Positions 52,553 through 61,800 of a stretch of 64,000 nt of DNA are shown one piece after another. Position 1 is the stretch's first letter, and each line of letters begins with the position of its first letter. The notes under the pieces were generated by a model. It had not been told where the DNA came from. It made no database searches and was given only the letters and a program-made list of their open reading frames with translations. The position numbers and the translations under genes are program-made. The stretch is from Balneola sp. (GTDB taxonomy: Bacteria; Bacteroidota; Rhodothermia; Balneolales; Balneolaceae). The stretch is taken from contig JANQSE010000002.1 in assembly GCA_028284195.1 (NCBI GenBank), forward strand, positions 62,001-126,000, given 5' to 3'.

Positions 52553-52665
52553 GGTCATTCCTACGAAGGTGGGAATTCGGATTTATTAAATGGATAGAAA
52601 TTTTACGCTATCCCGATCTCCATAATTTTGTCATTTCGAAGGAATAAAATGACTGAGAAATCTAA
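52553..52665. repeat. Two REP-like palindromes between convergent genes
   Basis: The first, ATTCCTAC-GAAG-GTGGGAAT (52557-52576), forms an 8-base stem with one G-T and a GAAG tetraloop. The second, GTCATTT...AAATGAC (52630-52653) followed by TGAGAAATCT, matches the 'TCATTTCGA...GAGAAATC' dispersed palindrome of Bacteroidota. Both lie in the 149-base gap between the winged-helix gene and the malic enzyme gene and could also serve as terminators. Confidence 0.5.
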
Positions 52666-52696
52666 CTTTTGAGAGGGATTAATTATTCAAAAAGCT

Positions 52697-53851
52697 TTAT
52701 GCTTTAAAATTTCTCACCGCATCAGCTACTCTTCCTGGTACACGCTCATCAAATGGGCTTGGGATAATCTTTTCAGGATTTAAGTCTTCAACACTATCTG
52801 CTATTGCCTTGGCTACTTCTATGAACATGGCCGAAGTAAGATTATTTGTTCTTGCATCCAACGCTCCTCTGAATAATCCTGGAAAGGCAAGTACGTTGTT
52901 TATCTGGTTGGCAAAATCGGAGCGTCCTGTAGCAACAATTCCTGCACCTGCCTCTGTGGCTTCATCGGGCATTATTTCAGGAGTAGGATTAGCCATGGCA
53001 AAAATGATTGGATCTTTCGTCATGGTTTTTATCATGTTTTTGCTTAGAACCTCCGGCGCAGAAACGCCAATAAATACATCAGATTCTTTTACAGCATCTT
53101 CAAGACTTCCTGTAACATTTGATTTATTGGTGAGATTAGACATCCTCTGTTTAATATTATTAAGATCTTTTCTGTCTTTATGAATAATTCCACGGCTGTC
53201 ACACATAATCACTTCTTTTACGCCAGCTTCAAACAGTAAATGTACAATCGCAACACCGGCCGCTCCGGCTCCATTAATTACTACTTTAAGATCTTTAAGT
53301 TTTCTTCCAGTTAGCTTACATGCATTTAACATGCCAGCCAGTGTAACTATAGCCGTGCCATGTTGGTCGTCATGAAAAACCGGAATATTAAGTTCTTTTT
53401 TAAGCCGCTCTTCAATCTCAAAACATCGTGGCGCAGAGATATCTTCCAGGTTAATTCCACCAAATGTAGGGGCGATCATTTTTACGGTGGTAATAATTTC
53501 TTCCGTATCCTGTGTATTAAGTACAATTGGAACAGCATCAACATGTGCGAACTTCTTAAAAAGAACGGCTTTACCTTCCATAACAGGAAGTGCTGCTTCA
53601 GGGCCGATATTGCCGAGCCCAAGAACGGCTGAGCCATCACTTACTACAGCTACAAGATTTCCTTTAGCGGTATAATCGTAAGCCTTGGTTACATCATCTG
53701 CGATTTCATTACAGGGTTCCGCAACACCAGGAGTATATGCAATGCTTAAATCATCCTTAGTGTTTAAAGGCAACTTAGATTCTACTGAAATTTTACCCTT
53801 TACTTTTTTATGCGCTTCTATCGAAAGTGCTGCGTAGTTTTTTCCCGCCAT
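52697..53851 (-). CDS. NAD(P)-dependent malic enzyme, short form
   Basis: Oxidatively decarboxylates malate to pyruvate. 384 residues. The malic domain holds 'LSIAYTPGVAEPCNEIADD' and 'VLGLGNIGPEAALPVMEGKA'. Further motifs are 'IPVFHDDQHGTAIVTLAGML' and the Rossmann motif 'VVINGAGAAGVAIVHLL'. It lacks the phosphotransacetylase-like C-terminal half of the approximately 750-residue MaeB form, so it is the stand-alone type. The cofactor is unclear. A strong terminator lies just ahead, closing the upstream M1 peptidase gene, so this gene has its own promoter. Confidence 0.94.
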   Translation of the reverse strand: MAGKNYAALSIEAHKKVKGKISVESKLPLNTKDDLSIAYTPGVAEPCNEIADDVTKAYDYTAKGNLVAVVSDGSAVLGLGNIGPEAALPVMEGKAVLFKKFAHVDAVPIVLNTQDTEEIITTVKMIAPTFGGINLEDISAPRCFEIEERLKKELNIPVFHDDQHGTAIVTLAGMLNACKLTGRKLKDLKVVINGAGAAGVAIVHLLFEAGVKEVIMCDSRGIIHKDRKDLNNIKQRMSNLTNKSNVTGSLEDAVKESDVFIGVSAPEVLSKNMIKTMTKDPIIFAMANPTPEIMPDEATEAGAGIVATGRSDFANQINNVLAFPGLFRGALDARTNNLTSAMFIEVAKAIADSVEDLNPEKIIPSPFDERVPGRVADAVRNFKA

Positions 53852-53865
53852 AGTTTTAGTTCGTT

Positions 53866-53901
53866 AAATAAAAAAGGCATCAAACAATTTGTTTGATGCC
53901 T
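53866..53901 (-). terminator. Rho-independent terminator after the M1 peptidase gene
   Basis: On the minus strand AGGCATCAAACA pairs perfectly with TGTTTGATGCCT over 12 bases around AAT, then TTTTTTATTT. It lies 18 bases beyond the M1 stop codon and is the strongest terminator in the window. Confidence 0.93.
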
Positions 53902-53918
53902 GTTCCGTAAAATACAAT

Positions 53919-55796
53919 TTATTTTTTCATCATTTCTGCAACATCGAAAGAATTGTTGGAATACTCAACATCAGCCAATCGTTGGCTAGGATCAATTGAA
54001 ATAGTTTTTATGGAAGATGCTGCAGCCGAAATATCAAATGTGTACGTTGGGTTTACCCAGTGCCAATCATCCAGAACGGTTCGTTTCATATCACCTTCGG
54101 CCGGTTTTTCTCCACGCATAATTCGAAGAGGTATATAGAATAACTCGCTTGTTCCGTCTTTATACTCTACGGCCACATCTATAGGCATTGGCATTAGCCC
54201 AATTCTTTCAAGCTCAATTACCGTTTTGTTGTTATCACCAACCAAAGCCTTAATTCCATAATCAATCGTTTTGGTAGTGTTTACAAAATACTCATTATAC
54301 CAATCCAGCACCATGCCTGATTCTTTTTCCATAATGCGAAGAAAATCATTGGAAGTAGGGTGCTTCATTTTCCAGGTATCAAAGTAAGTAAGCATTCCCT
54401 TTCTAAAAGTTTTATCGCCTATAATGTAACTGAGCTGTGCCAGGTATACAGAACCTTTGGAATACGAAGCTGAGCCATACGCTCTGTTGGTATTAAAGTG
54501 ATCGGCATGAGTTGTTAAGGGCTCTTCGAGGCCTGAGCGAACGATGCTATAATAACCTCTGTAAGAACCCATGTACGGCATATCAGATTGCCTGTCAAAA
54601 ATATGATTCATCGTTTCAGCAGAGGCAAAGCTGGTAAAGCCTTCGTCCATCCATGCATAAAGTGCTTCGTTTGTGGCTAATACACCCTGAAACCAGCTAT
54701 GATAAAATTCATGTACTGTTACGCCAACCAGGCTTCCGAGAGATCTTGCACCGGTAATAAGCGTGCCCATCGGATATTCCATGCCGCCGTCACCACCTTG
54801 TACGGTAGAAAACTGTGGATACGGATATTTCCCAAATCGCTCGTTCGCATATTGAAAGCCCTTTACAGTTAGTTCTGGCAACTGTTCCCAATATTGTTTG
54901 TATTTCGCATTTTCTTCATCAGTAGCTCGTTCGCTTACTTTATCCTGGTAGAAAAAATGAAGCTTTGGCCCGTTAGGAACCTGAGCGGTTGTGTGAATAA
55001 AATCAGGATCGGCACCCCAGAAAAAATCGATTACATTTTCTGCAACGAAATGGTACGTGATTTTACCGGGCCTTCTTCTGTTTAGCTTTGTTCCTGGTTT
55101 TTCGTATCCATGCCCAACTTCATTTGGATTTTGAAGAACACCGGTTCCACCTACAACATAATCTTGATGAATTGAGATCTTCACGTCAAAATCACCCCAA
55201 ATGCCATGAAACTCTCGACCAATGTATGGATTTGGATGCCAACCCATGTAATCATATTCTGCCATTTTTGGGTACCACTGGCTCATTGAAAACTCAACCC
55301 CCTCAGCGTTATCCCGCCCAGATCTCCTGATTTGAAGAGGAACCTGAGCATCCCATTCCATTTCAAAAGTTGATTTTTTTCCTGGTTTAATCGGGTCATT
55401 TAGCTCTACCACCAGTATGGTACCTTCTGTTGTAAATTTAACATCTTTGCCATTTTGTTTAAGAGAACGAACCCGTTGATATCCAACCTCATCTTCAGAT
55501 AGCTTTGAAATACGATCTCCTACCCGTCTGTCCGGGTCGGCAATAGTTCTGGAACGAACATCCATCATGCTGCCTGGCTGAAAAGCATTGAAGTATAAGT
55601 GGTAATAAACCCTTGTCAATTCATCCGGAGAATTATTTGTGTATTCTATCTTTTGAACACCTGTGTATTGATGCTTATCAACATCTACATCAATTTCCAT
55701 GGTGTAATTTGCTGCCTGCTGCCAGTATGTTCGCTGAGCGTTTGTTACTGAATAAGTGAATAGAGTAATTAGTAAAATTGAAAATGATTTTTTCAT
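53919..55796 (-). CDS. Exported M1-family metallopeptidase
   Basis: 625 residues. A signal peptide (FSILLITLFTYSVTNAQ) precedes the M1 N-terminal beta domain. The catalytic domain has the substrate loop 'GGDGGMEYPMG' (a GxMEN variant) and zinc motif H362-E-F-Y-H366, with third ligand E385 in 'ALYAWMDEGFTS' at the canonical 18-residue spacing. The length is short for an aminopeptidase, so the C-terminal helical domain is absent or reduced. It probably acts in the periplasm or outside the cell. It has a dedicated downstream terminator. Confidence 0.93.
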   Translation of the reverse strand: MKKSFSILLITLFTYSVTNAQRTYWQQAANYTMEIDVDVDKHQYTGVQKIEYTNNSPDELTRVYYHLYFNAFQPGSMMDVRSRTIADPDRRVGDRISKLSEDEVGYQRVRSLKQNGKDVKFTTEGTILVVELNDPIKPGKKSTFEMEWDAQVPLQIRRSGRDNAEGVEFSMSQWYPKMAEYDYMGWHPNPYIGREFHGIWGDFDVKISIHQDYVVGGTGVLQNPNEVGHGYEKPGTKLNRRRPGKITYHFVAENVIDFFWGADPDFIHTTAQVPNGPKLHFFYQDKVSERATDEENAKYKQYWEQLPELTVKGFQYANERFGKYPYPQFSTVQGGDGGMEYPMGTLITGARSLGSLVGVTVHEFYHSWFQGVLATNEALYAWMDEGFTSFASAETMNHIFDRQSDMPYMGSYRGYYSIVRSGLEEPLTTHADHFNTNRAYGSASYSKGSVYLAQLSYIIGDKTFRKGMLTYFDTWKMKHPTSNDFLRIMEKESGMVLDWYNEYFVNTTKTIDYGIKALVGDNNKTVIELERIGLMPMPIDVAVEYKDGTSELFYIPLRIMRGEKPAEGDMKRTVLDDWHWVNPTYTFDISAAASSIKTISIDPSQRLADVEYSNNSFDVAEMMKK

Positions 55797-56035
55797 GCTT
55801 TCGAATTTAAACTGCAGAGAAAAGTAAGCTCCGCAGAGTTTTTGTTAAAGGTTATTTACAGCTCGTCTAAAACTATTTTTCTAAAGATTGATGATAACGT
55901 TTATCAGCAGCTCTAATTTACACTCTGATAATTTTAAATATGTTAAAAATTGTGCCATAAAGATGTAAGTCTAAATCTCAATAGATTGAGCTTCAATAAT
56001 CCCCTTTGCGAGCGTTTGAAGGTTAGGCATTACAA
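55797..56035. other. Upstream region of the M1 gene; no gene seen
   Basis: 239 bases between the recR stop and the M1 start. I find no coding frame. It should contain the M1 promoter, but no clear -7/-33 pair stands out. A short CTCAA/TTGAG dyad around position 55980 is too weak to call. Confidence 0.4.
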
Positions 56036-56638
56036 CTAAAAAGAGTTCCGGCTTAAAAACGCTCTGCTTAATGTGGCTTCATCAATAAACTCCAGCTCGG
56101 TACCCATTGGTATTCCGTAGGCGATGCGGGTTACCTTAACTTCATATGGCTGTAACAATTTGTTGATGTAGTAAGAAGTGGCTTCGCCTTCAGCATCAGG
56201 ATTAAGAGCAAGAATAACCTCTTCTATCTCTTCTGTACCACCAGCTCTTTGTAACAACTCTTTAATTCGAAGGTTGTCCGGGCCAATGTTATCCATAGGA
56301 GATATAACCCCGCCAAGCACATGGTAACGCCCCCGGAATTCGTTGGTCTTTTCGATGATATATACATCATTGAATTCTTCGACCACACAGATAATCCCAT
56401 TTTGCCGCTTCGCGTTTTCACAAATCGAACATAGTTCCGTATCGCTTACATTTCCACAAACCAAGCAGCGTGTAACTTTGTTTTTGAGATCAACAATAGC
56501 GTTAGCAAGATTGAGAGCATACTCATCATTTTGCTTTAGTAGATGAATGGCTATGCGTTGAGCAGATTTTCTACCCGTACCTGGCAGTTTGGCAAGTTGC
56601 TCAATTGCCCGCTCTAAGTACTCTGATGTTAATTGCAT
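56036..56638 (-). CDS. recR: Recombination protein RecR
   Basis: Part of the RecFOR loader of RecA at gaps. 200 residues: helix-hairpin-helix ('LPGTGRKSAQRIAIHLLKQ'), a four-Cys zinc finger (C58, C61, C70, C73), and a Toprim domain ('NGIICVVEEFNDVYIIEKTN', 'VILALNPDAEGEATSYYINK'). The C-terminal tail 'TRIAYGIPMGTELEFIDEAT' is standard. It follows ybaB by 4 bases in the conserved dnaX-ybaB-recR order. Confidence 0.98.
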   Translation of the reverse strand: MQLTSEYLERAIEQLAKLPGTGRKSAQRIAIHLLKQNDEYALNLANAIVDLKNKVTRCLVCGNVSDTELCSICENAKRQNGIICVVEEFNDVYIIEKTNEFRGRYHVLGGVISPMDNIGPDNLRIKELLQRAGGTEEIEEVILALNPDAEGEATSYYINKLLQPYEVKVTRIAYGIPMGTELEFIDEATLSRAFLSRNSF

Positions 56639-56642
56639 CTAC

Positions 56643-56987
56643 TTATAGCCCAAACTTGGAGAGGTCCATTCCGGGAAGCCCGCCTGGTATCATACCTTTA
56701 TAAGCTTCCTGCATTTGGGCTTTTGCTGCTTCATCAGCTTGCTCCAGAGCTTTGTTAACTCCGGCCACAACTAAGTCTTCAAGCATTTCCTTGTCGCTTG
56801 GGTCAATTACATCCTCGTCAAATTTAATGGAAAGTATTTGCCGTAACCCGTTTGCAGTTACTTTTACCATGCCGCCTCCAGCTTCCGCTTCAACCACAAC
56901 TTCAGCTAGTTTTGCCTGGCTTTCCTGCATCTTGGTTTGCATTTCCTGAATTTTGCCGAACATATCGGCCATGTTAAAATCGCTCAT
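56643..56987 (-). CDS. YbaB/EbfC nucleoid-associated protein
   Basis: 114 residues from the ATG at 56987, with a Met-rich N-terminus. A small DNA-binding protein with helices around 'MADMFGKIQEMQTKMQESQA' and the family core 'GGMVKVTANGLRQILSIKFD'. It is encoded between dnaX and recR, the arrangement found across bacteria. A slightly longer frame from 57029 overlaps dnaX and is not preferred. Confidence 0.93.
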   Translation of the reverse strand: MSDFNMADMFGKIQEMQTKMQESQAKLAEVVVEAEAGGGMVKVTANGLRQILSIKFDEDVIDPSDKEMLEDLVVAGVNKALEQADEAAKAQMQEAYKGMIPGGLPGMDLSKFGL

Positions 56988-56997
56988 AATCTTTTTA

Positions 56998-58743
56998 TTA
57001 ATATTCCAACTCAGCTCCAAAACGTTCAACCAGCTCCCTTACTATCGGGTCTTTTTGCTGGATTTCTTTAAAACGTTCGTATGGATTTTGAACCTTTTTT
57101 TCTTCTCCATTCTTTTGTGAAACTTCGATCTTAAAACGAAGCATCACTCCAATACATTCCTGCAATTTTCCTGCCAGTTCTTTTGCCTGTTCATCAAGCA
57201 TCTTTTTCCCTAACGGATTGTCACACTCAATAGTAAGTTCAGTTCCCCTTAATTCAATTGGTTTGGTACGTTCTACCTGTAATTTTAGAACCAGAGGAAA
57301 TCCACCATTTAAAGAGTTTATGAATGTTGGCCAGGCAGACTGAACTTCATCAAATCGAACGGCTTTTCTGGTTTCCGAAATGGTAATGCTTTGTTGTGTT
57401 ACTTGCAGCTCCTGTTTAGCTGCAGTAGTTTCTTTTCGGGAAAATTTTGTTGAAAGAGCCGGAGGGCCTAAATCAAACTCATCATCAACTTCTTCAGGCT
57501 TTTCGCTTTGTATTTGTTTTTGAATTATGGATTGTGCGTTTTGCTCTGTTTCTTTTTCATGAACCGGATCCTTTTCGAATCCTTTAGCCGGTTCAGAATT
57601 TTCAAGAGAAACAGCTACGAGATTTTTAGAGTTTTTTTTTACTTCTTCCAAATCGGCCAGCAACTTCCTGAGGTTTTCAGACCGTTCCATATGTATCAAT
57701 TTCAGAAGAGTAATTTCAAACTGAATTCTTGGCTGGCTTGCATCTTTGATCTTGATCTGAGCTTCCGAAACTATGTGGAGCATCCGCATCAAATCATCAC
57801 TGGAAAAATCAGGTGCTGACTGCTTGTATTTTGCTTTGGTTTCTTCTGAAGCTTCTACAAGATATAGCTGATCTGAATGATGGGCGATGTATAAATTCCG
57901 AAGGTGCTCTGTAAGCCCTATTAAAAATTCCTGGATGTCGTAGCCTTCCTGCAGCAAAGTATTGATAAGCTCTAACCCTTTATCAGCGGCATGTTCCTTC
58001 ACACATTCCATAAACTGGAACAAACGGTCGGCACCAACAACATTCAGCGCAAGCAGTAACTCATTGTGCGTGATGGCATCACCACAAAACGCAATGGCCT
58101 GATCCATCAAGCCCAAAGCATCGCGGAGAGCACCATCTGCCTTTTTTGCAATTACATGCAATGATTCTTCATCAATTGCGATGTTCTCATCAACCGAAAT
58201 TTTTCTTAGCCGATGAACAATCTCTTCTACAGAGATCCGCTTAAAATCGAAACGTTGTACACGGGATAAAATAGTAGGGAGAACTTTATGTGGCTCGGTT
58301 GTAGCAAAAATAAAAATGGCGTGTTCGGGCGGTTCTTCCAGCGTTTTAAGCAAGGCATTAAATGCCGCTTTTGAAAGCATGTGAACCTCATCCACAATAA
58401 ATACTTTGTATTTCCCATTTTGTGGTGGAATCCGAACACTCTCACGAAGGTGATGAACATCATCTACTTTATTATTGGATGCGGCATCCATCTCAACAAT
58501 GTTGAGTGTTTGATTTAGCGACTCTCCATCGATGCTGCTATCAATTTCGTTGATAGTTCTTGCGAGAACCCGGGCCATGGTTGTTTTGCCTACACCTCTT
58601 GGGCCACAAAACATGTAGGCATGAGAAAGCCTGTTTTGCTTGATGGCGTTCATTAACGTACTGCTCACATGCTCCTGAGAAACAATATCCTCAAAATTTT
58701 GTGGGCGGTATTTACGGGTAAGGGCGCGGTAGTTTTCTGACAT
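56998..58743 (-). CDS. dnaX: DNA polymerase III subunit gamma/tau
   Basis: The clamp-loader ATPase subunit. 581 residues from the ATG at 58743. The AAA+ module has Walker A G-P-R-G-V-G-K-T (about 47-54) and Walker B region 'YKVFIVDEVHMLSKAAFNAL', followed by 'TEPHKVLPTILSRVQRFDFK'. The C-terminal tau extension (about 370-581) is acidic and linker-like, ending in a small domain that includes 'FINSLNGGFPLVLKLQVERT'. The cysteine zinc module that normally follows Walker A is missing: the segment 'NEIDSSIDGESLNQTLNIVE' has no Cys. A gamma frameshift site was not searched for. Confidence 0.96.
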   Translation of the reverse strand: MSENYRALTRKYRPQNFEDIVSQEHVSSTLMNAIKQNRLSHAYMFCGPRGVGKTTMARVLARTINEIDSSIDGESLNQTLNIVEMDAASNNKVDDVHHLRESVRIPPQNGKYKVFIVDEVHMLSKAAFNALLKTLEEPPEHAIFIFATTEPHKVLPTILSRVQRFDFKRISVEEIVHRLRKISVDENIAIDEESLHVIAKKADGALRDALGLMDQAIAFCGDAITHNELLLALNVVGADRLFQFMECVKEHAADKGLELINTLLQEGYDIQEFLIGLTEHLRNLYIAHHSDQLYLVEASEETKAKYKQSAPDFSSDDLMRMLHIVSEAQIKIKDASQPRIQFEITLLKLIHMERSENLRKLLADLEEVKKNSKNLVAVSLENSEPAKGFEKDPVHEKETEQNAQSIIQKQIQSEKPEEVDDEFDLGPPALSTKFSRKETTAAKQELQVTQQSITISETRKAVRFDEVQSAWPTFINSLNGGFPLVLKLQVERTKPIELRGTELTIECDNPLGKKMLDEQAKELAGKLQECIGVMLRFKIEVSQKNGEEKKVQNPYERFKEIQQKDPIVRELVERFGAELEY

Positions 58744-58827
58744 TCCTAAAATCAAACGTTGCTAACGCAGGGAATGTACAAAATGCGAGGATGAATGTTT
58801 AACACAATACCAAAGAATTAGCAATAA

Positions 58828-60456
58828 TTACATATGCTCTGGAGCTGAAATTCCCAGAATAGTTAACCCGTTTTTAAGTACTTGGGAAGTTGCCTTACAG
58901 AGCTCTATACGTGCCTGGGCAAGTTTCTCATTTACGCCAATAATTCTACAATCATGATAAAAACTCGTGAATGCTGATGCCACATCATTCAGGTAGTTGA
59001 TAAGGCGATGCGGTTCACGGGCGTTTGCTGCACTTGCAATCATTTCCGGAAATTTCAGCAATACCTTAACGAGTGCTTTTTCTGAGTTATGGGTTAGTAA
59101 ACTAAGATCTGCTTTTGTATTGAAAGAATATTGCTCAGCAACTTTGCGAAGAATGCTTGCGATTCGTGCGTGAGCATATTGCAGGTAAAACACGGGGTTT
59201 TTGTCTCCGGCTTCTTTAGCTTGAGCAATATCAAATTCGAGATGAGTATTTGGCGAACGCATCAAAAAGAAAAACCGGGTTACATCAGAGCCAACCTCAT
59301 CCATTAATTCATCCAATGTTATAAAGTTTGCTTTACGCGTGCTCATTTTAAATGGCTGACCATCTTTCACAATGGTAACAAATTGATAAATAACCACATC
59401 AATTTTTTCAGGATCATAACCCATTGCTGAAATGCCTGAAAGTACATCCGGATAGGTGGCAATATGGTCTGCTCCAAATACATCTACACACAAATCATAG
59501 CCTCGATCTAATTTGTTCGCATGATAGGCGATGTCCGGAAGTCTGTAAGTGGGTTCTCCGGTACTTTTAATAAGAACGGTATCCTGCTCTTTACCAAACT
59601 CAGAAGTTTTAAACCATACAGCTCCGTCTTTATCATACACCAGGCTAAGTTCGCGCAGTTTTTTAACCGTTGCATCAATTGCACCATCAGAATACAAACT
59701 GTGCTCATTGAAAAACGAATCCATATGAATCCCCATTCTTTCAAGCGTAGCACTTATATCAGCAAAAATGGCTTCCTCTGCTTTTTCTTTGAAAGGTTTC
59801 CAATCATCAGGATTACCGGATAGCTCCGGGTTTTCATTAACTAACTCATGAGCAATATCCCGAATGTACTCGCCTTCGTATCCGCCTTCCGGGAAATTGA
59901 AGTCATGCCCAAGTTCTTCCAGATACCTGGCCTGTACGCTTTGGCCGAGTATGCGCATTTGTCGCCCGGCATCGTTGAAATAATACTCACGATCAACATC
60001 GGCTCCGGTCCATTCAAACAGGCGGGCTACCGTGTCACCTAAAACAGCATTTCTGCCATGGCCAACAGTTAGTGGGCCGGTTGGGTTGGCACTTACAAAT
60101 TCTACAAGAATTTTTTTCCCAGAGTGTTCTGATGTTTTCCCATAATTTTTTTCTTTATCCAGGATGGATTGCAGCTCGTTGAGCAGGTAGTCTTCTGCAA
60201 AACGAAAATTGATGAATCCGGGCCCTGCAATCTCAACCGCAGAGATTTTCTTCTCATCATATTTCAAACCATTAACTACTTGCTGGGCAATTGCTCTTGG
60301 GTTATTTCGGAGAGGTTTGGCAAGCAGCATCGCTACGTTGGTGGAAGCATCTCCATGGCCGGTTGCTTTTGGAGCCTCTATTTGAATTTCCGGGTGCTTT
60401 TTTAAATCAAATTGTTGTAAAGCGTCAGCGAGTATTTGCTGGAGGTAGTCGTTCAT
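58828..60456 (-). CDS. argS: Arginyl-tRNA synthetase
   Basis: Charges tRNA-Arg. 542 residues with the additional N-terminal tRNA-binding domain (1-85). The HIGH-type motif is H133-G-H... in 'ANPTGPLTVGHGRNAVLGDT'. The KMSTR signature is in 'QPFKMSTRKANFITLDELM', and a DALR-type anticodon helical bundle lies at the C-terminus. Length and order are complete for a class Ia synthetase. It is read as a single gene, with the four-helix-bundle gene to its right in the same direction. Confidence 0.98.
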   Translation of the reverse strand: MNDYLQQILADALQQFDLKKHPEIQIEAPKATGHGDASTNVAMLLAKPLRNNPRAIAQQVVNGLKYDEKKISAVEIAGPGFINFRFAEDYLLNELQSILDKEKNYGKTSEHSGKKILVEFVSANPTGPLTVGHGRNAVLGDTVARLFEWTGADVDREYYFNDAGRQMRILGQSVQARYLEELGHDFNFPEGGYEGEYIRDIAHELVNENPELSGNPDDWKPFKEKAEEAIFADISATLERMGIHMDSFFNEHSLYSDGAIDATVKKLRELSLVYDKDGAVWFKTSEFGKEQDTVLIKSTGEPTYRLPDIAYHANKLDRGYDLCVDVFGADHIATYPDVLSGISAMGYDPEKIDVVIYQFVTIVKDGQPFKMSTRKANFITLDELMDEVGSDVTRFFFLMRSPNTHLEFDIAQAKEAGDKNPVFYLQYAHARIASILRKVAEQYSFNTKADLSLLTHNSEKALVKVLLKFPEMIASAANAREPHRLINYLNDVASAFTSFYHDCRIIGVNEKLAQARIELCKATSQVLKNGLTILGISAPEHM

Positions 60457-60568
60457 TATGAAATCGGGTTCTTAGTTCTCTTTAAAGATAAAGGAATTCT
60501 TATTAGGAATAAGAGAATTAGAAATATTTGCTAGGCTTTTTCAGTATCCAATATTCATCAAGGAATGA

Positions 60569-60943
60569 TCAATTTCCAAGTAACTTTAAATTCTGTTTAG
60601 CAGTTGTAATACTTTTATGGAAAATCGCAATTAGTTCGTCACATTCTTTCAAAGCGATATCTAATTTTTCTGAAGTTGATAGAGGATGATTTTTGATAAT
60701 GGTCAGGCATATAAACGTTTCCCGAAGCTCTTTTTGGCCAATTTTGAGTTTATGTATAAAATCTTTTCGTGATTCTGCAGCTTGAGCTTCTCCGTATTGG
60801 AAGGATGGTGAAGTTCCTGAACGGACTAATTGTTTTGCAAAATGTTGGCCGGTATATGTATTAGGTAGCTCGTCCGTAATTTTCATTATTAGCAAAGAGA
60901 ATTTTATTAAACGATTTTGAAGATCAAATTTGGAATTTTTCAT
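60569..60943 (-). CDS. Four-helix bundle protein (23S rRNA intervening-sequence/S23 family)
   Basis: 124 residues from the ATG at 60943. It carries the family pattern 'NRLIKFSLLIMKITDELPNT', 'QLVRSGTSPSFQYGEAQAA', 'DFIHKLKIGQKELRETFICL' and a C-terminal 'KECDELIAIFHKSITTAKQN', forming a four-helix bundle. Relatives are encoded inside intervening sequences of 23S rRNA and also stand alone; their function is unclear. Here it sits between radC and argS, away from any rRNA. A longer frame to 60994 would run toward radC and is less likely. Confidence 0.85.
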   Translation of the reverse strand: MKNSKFDLQNRLIKFSLLIMKITDELPNTYTGQHFAKQLVRSGTSPSFQYGEAQAAESRKDFIHKLKIGQKELRETFICLTIIKNHPLSTSEKLDIALKECDELIAIFHKSITTAKQNLKLLGN

Positions 60944-60977
60944 ACTTGAATATTTTTTATTGGTTATTAGATGTTGA

Positions 60978-61703
60978 TTATTGAAAAGCTCCATTGCCGC
61001 GCAAACTCACGAAATTATATCCGGCAATAATAATGTGGTCATCAACAGGGATGCCAAGCAATTTTCCGGATTCTGCAATACGTTTTGTTAATTGGATATC
61101 GGCTGTAGATGCGCTCGTATTCCCAGAAGGGTGATTGTGGAATAGAATAACAGAATTTGCCTGATGAAGAATTGCCTGCCGCATCACTTCTGCAGGTTCT
61201 ACAACAGTAGCGTTACTCCCTCCCGAACTTATCTGTTGGAAGCCTGTTAGTACCTTTCGGTTGTTTAGGAACCCAACCAGGAAAACCTCTTTCGCTAAAT
61301 GACGGATTTTCGGGCCGAAATAAGCAACGGCATCTTCCGGAGAAGTAATCTGTATTTCTTCACCTAAACCCGCAACCTGAATGCGCCGTGCTAGTTCAAA
61401 AGCTGCTTCTAATGTAATTGCCTTTACTTTTGCGATACCGGGAATTACCCGCAATTCATTCCATTCTTTTTTAATAAGAGTATGCAATCCGTTAAAATGA
61501 TTGAGCAAAGCTCTTGAGGTTTCAATCACATTCAGTTTTTTGGTTCCGGTACGCAGCAGAATGGCGAGAAGCTCCGCATCAGAAAGGGAACCAGCTCCAT
61601 GCTTCATTAGTTTTTCCCGGGGTTGTTCATCGGGGCGCATGTCTTTTACGCTGCGGTTTAAGAAGTCGTCTGCTGAAAAGGATTCGATATTAAGAGAATT
61701 CAT
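60978..61703 (-). CDS. radC: RadC/JAB-domain protein
   Basis: 241 residues. An N-terminal helix-hairpin-helix-like region ('GAGSLSDAELLAILLRTGTK') is followed by a JAB1/MPN metal domain with E139 in 'HLAKEVFLVGFLNNRKVLTG' and the H189-N-H-P-S-G... D202 motif. The classic link to DNA repair is disputed; relatives of this family act on DNA or protein with zinc. Ordered directly upstream of the four-helix-bundle gene, separated by 34 bases. Confidence 0.93.
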   Translation of the reverse strand: MNSLNIESFSADDFLNRSVKDMRPDEQPREKLMKHGAGSLSDAELLAILLRTGTKKLNVIETSRALLNHFNGLHTLIKKEWNELRVIPGIAKVKAITLEAAFELARRIQVAGLGEEIQITSPEDAVAYFGPKIRHLAKEVFLVGFLNNRKVLTGFQQISSGGSNATVVEPAEVMRQAILHQANSVILFHNHPSGNTSASTADIQLTKRIAESGKLLGIPVDDHIIIAGYNFVSLRGNGAFQ

Positions 61704-61800
61704 GGCTAATAGTTTTTAGCCAAGTAAGACGGGTTAAGGAGCTATTCCTTACAAATTATTTATACATGTTAGCCAAAAAGCTCAAGGGATGAGCAAATAG

